Source: Desulfobacterales bacterium
GTDB lineage: Bacteria > Desulfobacterota > Desulfobacteria > Desulfobacterales > JAUCGF01
Direction of reading: 5' to 3'
DNA length: 7,410 nucleotides
NCBI GenBank assembly: GCA_029940345.1
Contig: JAOZRC010000260.1
Location: 1-7,410, forward strand
Shown here: positions 6,354 through 7,410 of the stretch, one piece after another
Numbering within the stretch: the stretch's first letter is position 1
How the letters are laid out: each line of letters begins with the position of its first letter
The notes under the pieces: generated by a model
What the model saw: the letters and a program-made list of their open reading frames with translations, nothing else
Databases searched by the model: none
What the model was told of the DNA's origin: nothing
Position numbers and translations under genes: made by a program

Positions 6354-6392
6354 CCGCTCTCCCTCATTTAAAACAGGTGAACAGATGGCCGT
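6305..6392 (-). promoter_or_regulatory. Alternating hairpins, possible terminator of the dockerin-like gene
   Basis: Three segments can pair alternatively. ACGGCCATC (6346-6354) pairs perfectly with GATGGCCGT (6384-6392), and GGCCATCC (6348-6355) pairs perfectly with GGATGGCC (6305-6312). The middle arm is shared, so the two stems exclude each other. On the - strand the first stem comes 28 bases after the dockerin-like stop codon and is followed by the T-rich TGTTTTGTTT, like a long-loop (29-base) intrinsic terminator. An inner CCTCG/CGAGG pair lies at 6311-6315 and 6329-6333. Whether it terminates, attenuates or is a DNA palindrome cannot be decided from sequence. Confidence 0.4.
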
Positions 6393-6419
6393 AATTCAGT
6401 TTGGAACAGTTACAACACA

Positions 6420-6543
6420 TCAGGGACACTGGCATCTATCACAATCACACATCAGCACCAGTTTTCTGGCATCAAGGATCGTAATCTCACCATCGCAGTC
6501 AATATCGCATTCCGGACAAACATCTGCGGGTTCATCTAAAAAA
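6420..6543 (-). pseudogene. Interrupted 3' end of a dockerin-like (EF-hand loop) protein gene
   Basis: On the - strand, from the element boundary to the TGA at 6420-6422, the frame encodes FLDEPADVCPECD, then a calcium loop DIDCDGEITILD, then a Cys-rich tail ending CQCP. The loop fits DxDxDGxIxxxD exactly, and the following ARKLVLMC resembles the helix after a dockerin type I repeat. Such tails occur at the C-termini of large secreted proteins and mediate cohesin or surface attachment. The coding sequence is cut at 6543/6544 by the ISL3-type terminal repeat, so this piece has no start of its own. The matching upstream part may be the open frame beyond 7198. Confidence 0.6.
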
Positions 6544-6566
6544 GGCTCTCTGGTAATTGCCGTGGT
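6544..6566 (+). repeat. ISL3-type terminal repeat, copy 1 (outer left)
   Basis: GGCTCTCTGGTAATTG followed by CCGTGGT. It marks the left boundary where the dockerin-like frame is interrupted. It differs from copies 2 and 3 by G instead of C at position 16. Confidence 0.8.
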
Positions 6567-6584
6567 GAACTATTATGTTAAAAA

Positions 6585-6977
6585 TCAACAATATAAATCA
6601 TATCCTTCGATATCAAGGTAAATTCGTCGGAACAGATGATTTATGTTCAATATCCCATAACATCGCCTCTTAATAACTTTAATTTTATTATTGAGACTTT
6701 CTACAAAACCGCTATTATAACGATTTAAAAAATAATTCGTAACCCCTTCGATGTATTTATCTAATGTTGATATAAAACTGTCAAAGATGTCAAGACCGCT
6801 CTTTTCAGCTTTCCGCGCCCATTTTTTTATCTTCTTTTTAGCCTTTTCTTTTGAAATATTTTTATCAAAAATATCAGTCAGCTCATTGGTCAGTTTATAT
6901 GCGACTTTCAATAAAGGAGAGTGCTTGAACAAACACTCCAAAACCGTTGGTTCTCTGGTAATTCCCGTGGTTAGTTA
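6585..6977 (-). pseudogene. ISL3-family transposase, C-terminal fragment
   Basis: Reading leftwards to the stop at 6585-6587, the recognisable part begins ECLFKHSPLLKVAYKL near 6938 and includes the ISL3 signature NRYNSGFVESLNNKIK followed by VIKRRCYG. The glutamate in GFVES is expected to be the last acidic residue of the DDE triad and is retained. About 118 residues remain of a usual 400 or more, so both upstream aspartates are missing. Transposase-like sequence stops at about 6948, where terminal-repeat copy 2 starts. The open frame merely runs through that repeat to a TAA at 6975-6977. A TTG at 6941 could be read as a start but is not a credible native one. It is a dead remnant. Confidence 0.8.
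6949..6971 (+). repeat. ISL3-type terminal repeat, copy 2 (internal, same orientation as copy 1)
   Basis: GGTTCTCTGGTAATTC followed by CCGTGGT. It matches copy 3 except for T instead of C at position 3. It abuts the truncated transposase directly, so it marks a second element boundary inside the region. Confidence 0.75.
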
Positions 6978-7175
6978 TTTAATTTAATTCCAGCGAGTTA
7001 TAATAAATATTGCGTTTGTTGTTGAACAACTTTTTAACGTCATTATTAGGGCATATGAGGCTGTATTGTACTGAAAGCACCATATTTGCTTAATTAAGGG
7101 ATTTAATTGGCCAATTTTTTAAATTCGGGCGACCAAACAATATGGATAACAGCCAGATATTTTTTATAAAAGTCG

Positions 7176-7198
7176 ACCACGGGAATTACCAGAGAGCC
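7176..7198 (-). repeat. ISL3-type terminal repeat, copy 3 (outer right, inverted)
   Basis: On the - strand it reads GGCTCTCTGGTAATTC followed by CCGTGGT. It pairs as an inverted repeat with copy 1 (one mismatch) and with copy 2 (one mismatch). Confidence 0.8.
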
Positions 7199-7380
7199 TG
7201 AAAATCGAAACTGTTAACCGGCAAATGAAGGATGCCATCAATTTTATCCAATTTCTGTCGTTTTCCTATTTCATAAGTGCATCCGGTTTTAGTATCTTCT
7301 CGGTCAGATGGAGATGAAGAGCCTGAAGTTGAATCACCTGAATGTGATGAGCCAGAGTCTAAGAGCCTGTTTGAAAAGTC
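7199..7380 (-). pseudogene. Possible upstream fragment of the interrupted dockerin-like gene
   Basis: On the - strand a frame is open from after a stop at 7383-7381 to the element boundary. It gives a Ser/Gly/Asp-rich stretch (DSGSSHSGDSTSGSSS) followed by GCTYEIGKRQKLDKIDG and LPVNSFDF, plausible for a linker plus folded domain in a secreted protein. Removing exactly 6544-7198 joins it in frame with the dockerin-like tail. Against this, the + strand of 7290-7383 also has a protein-like acidic frame (DGDEEPEVESPECDEPES), and the in-frame stop near the window edge means the leftward frame is not intact. The remaining bases 7381-7410 show nothing I can name. Confidence 0.35.
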
Positions 7381-7410
7381 TTAAATCGGCTGCAAAAGCG
7401 TGAGAGCGGT

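Larger units (their letters stand above)
6544..7198 (-). mobile_element. Degenerate ISL3-family insertion region, 655 bases
   Basis: The region is bounded by inverted 23-base ends (6544-6566 and 7176-7198) that begin GGCTCTCTGGTAATT and differ at one position. It is markedly more AT-rich than the flanking genes and contains the C-terminal part of an ISL3-type transposase. ISL3 elements are usually about 1.3-1.5 kb with ends starting GGCTCTT-like, so this one is less than half length and cannot encode an active transposase. The 8-base flanks are ctaaaaaa (left) and tgaaaatc (right), which are not a duplication. That fits recombination between two copies better than a single clean insertion. 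Confidence 0.75.
6949..7198. mobile_element. MITE-like 250-base unit with ISL3-type ends
   Basis: Copies 2 and 3 of the terminal repeat face each other and enclose about 200 AT-rich bases with no convincing gene. The only internal structure I see is the short palindrome gttgttgaacaac (7018-7030) followed by a T run. Size, paired ends and lack of coding capacity fit a miniature element mobilised by an ISL3 transposase. The 8-base flanks (aaaccgtt and tgaaaatc) do not match. It could instead be the deleted leader region of a second IS copy. Confidence 0.5.

Noticed and set aside
6294..6371. Rightward 25-residue ORF (MEELDGLAIIGAEVK...) opposite the ATPase leader
   Set aside because: It is short, overlaps the hairpin arms and another small ORF on the other strand, and has no clear ribosome-binding site or recognised family.
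6385..6621. Rightward 78-residue ORF across the left element boundary
   Set aside because: It is antisense to the dockerin-like tail and runs into the terminal repeat. Its GSLVIAVV segment is just the repeat translated.
6751..6987. Rightward 78-residue ORF in the element
   Set aside because: It is antisense to the ISL3 transposase fragment and ends in the translated terminal repeat (GSLVIPVV).
7018..7030. gttgttgaacaac palindrome plus T run as an intrinsic terminator
   Set aside because: The usable stem is about 5 AT-rich base pairs, too weak, and no gene ends beside it.

Overview
The window looks like a chromosomal segment of a Gram-negative bacterium. A Desulfobacterota (deltaproteobacterial) host is the best guess. 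The hints are an outer-membrane-type lipoprotein signal, a noncoding tract built from gaaacct-like 7-base units, and a Cys-rich dockerin-like C-terminus of a kind I associate with that group. This assignment rests on style and recalled family patterns, not on a marker gene.

The left half (1-4400) reads rightwards. After the probable tail of an unidentified gene (1-108) and a candidate promoter (125-154) comes a lipoprotein with a Deg/HtrA-like fold and PDZ domains. All three expected catalytic residues appear to be replaced (233-1780). A 106-base spacer made largely of 7-base repeats leads to a two-gene unit. The first gene (1887-3476) is a voltage-sensor-type six-helix cation channel with one cytoplasmic RCK (TrkA-N-like) domain. 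The second (3455-4324) overlaps it by 22 bases, has its own ribosome-binding site, and encodes a soluble second RCK protein. Together they supply the parts of a BK/Slo-like tandem-RCK channel, split over two polypeptides. The pore signature is not TVGYG but VSGIED, so ion selectivity cannot be assumed. A strong hairpin (4349-4391) between convergent genes probably terminates transcription from both sides.

The middle (4405-6144) is a leftward gene for an archaeal-type/STAND-like P-loop ATPase with a winged-helix region, a short coiled coil and a C-terminal PD-(D/E)xK nuclease-like domain. It has a plausible promoter at 6218-6246. Upstream lie three GATGGCC/GGCCATC segments that could form alternative hairpins.

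The right end (6420-7410) is a decayed mobile-element region. The leftward 3' end of a dockerin-like (EF-hand loop) gene is cut at 6543/6544 by AT-rich DNA with ISL3-type terminal repeats. This DNA holds the C-terminal part of an ISL3-family transposase, truncated exactly where a second terminal-repeat copy begins. That copy and an inverted one at 7176-7198 bound a 250-base MITE-like unit. Beyond it, an open leftward frame may be the upstream part of the interrupted gene, but the opposite strand is also partly open, so this is uncertain.

The most interesting candidate system is the pseudoprotease lipoprotein next to the split RCK channel with an aberrant filter. A functional link between them is inferred only from adjacency and shared orientation.
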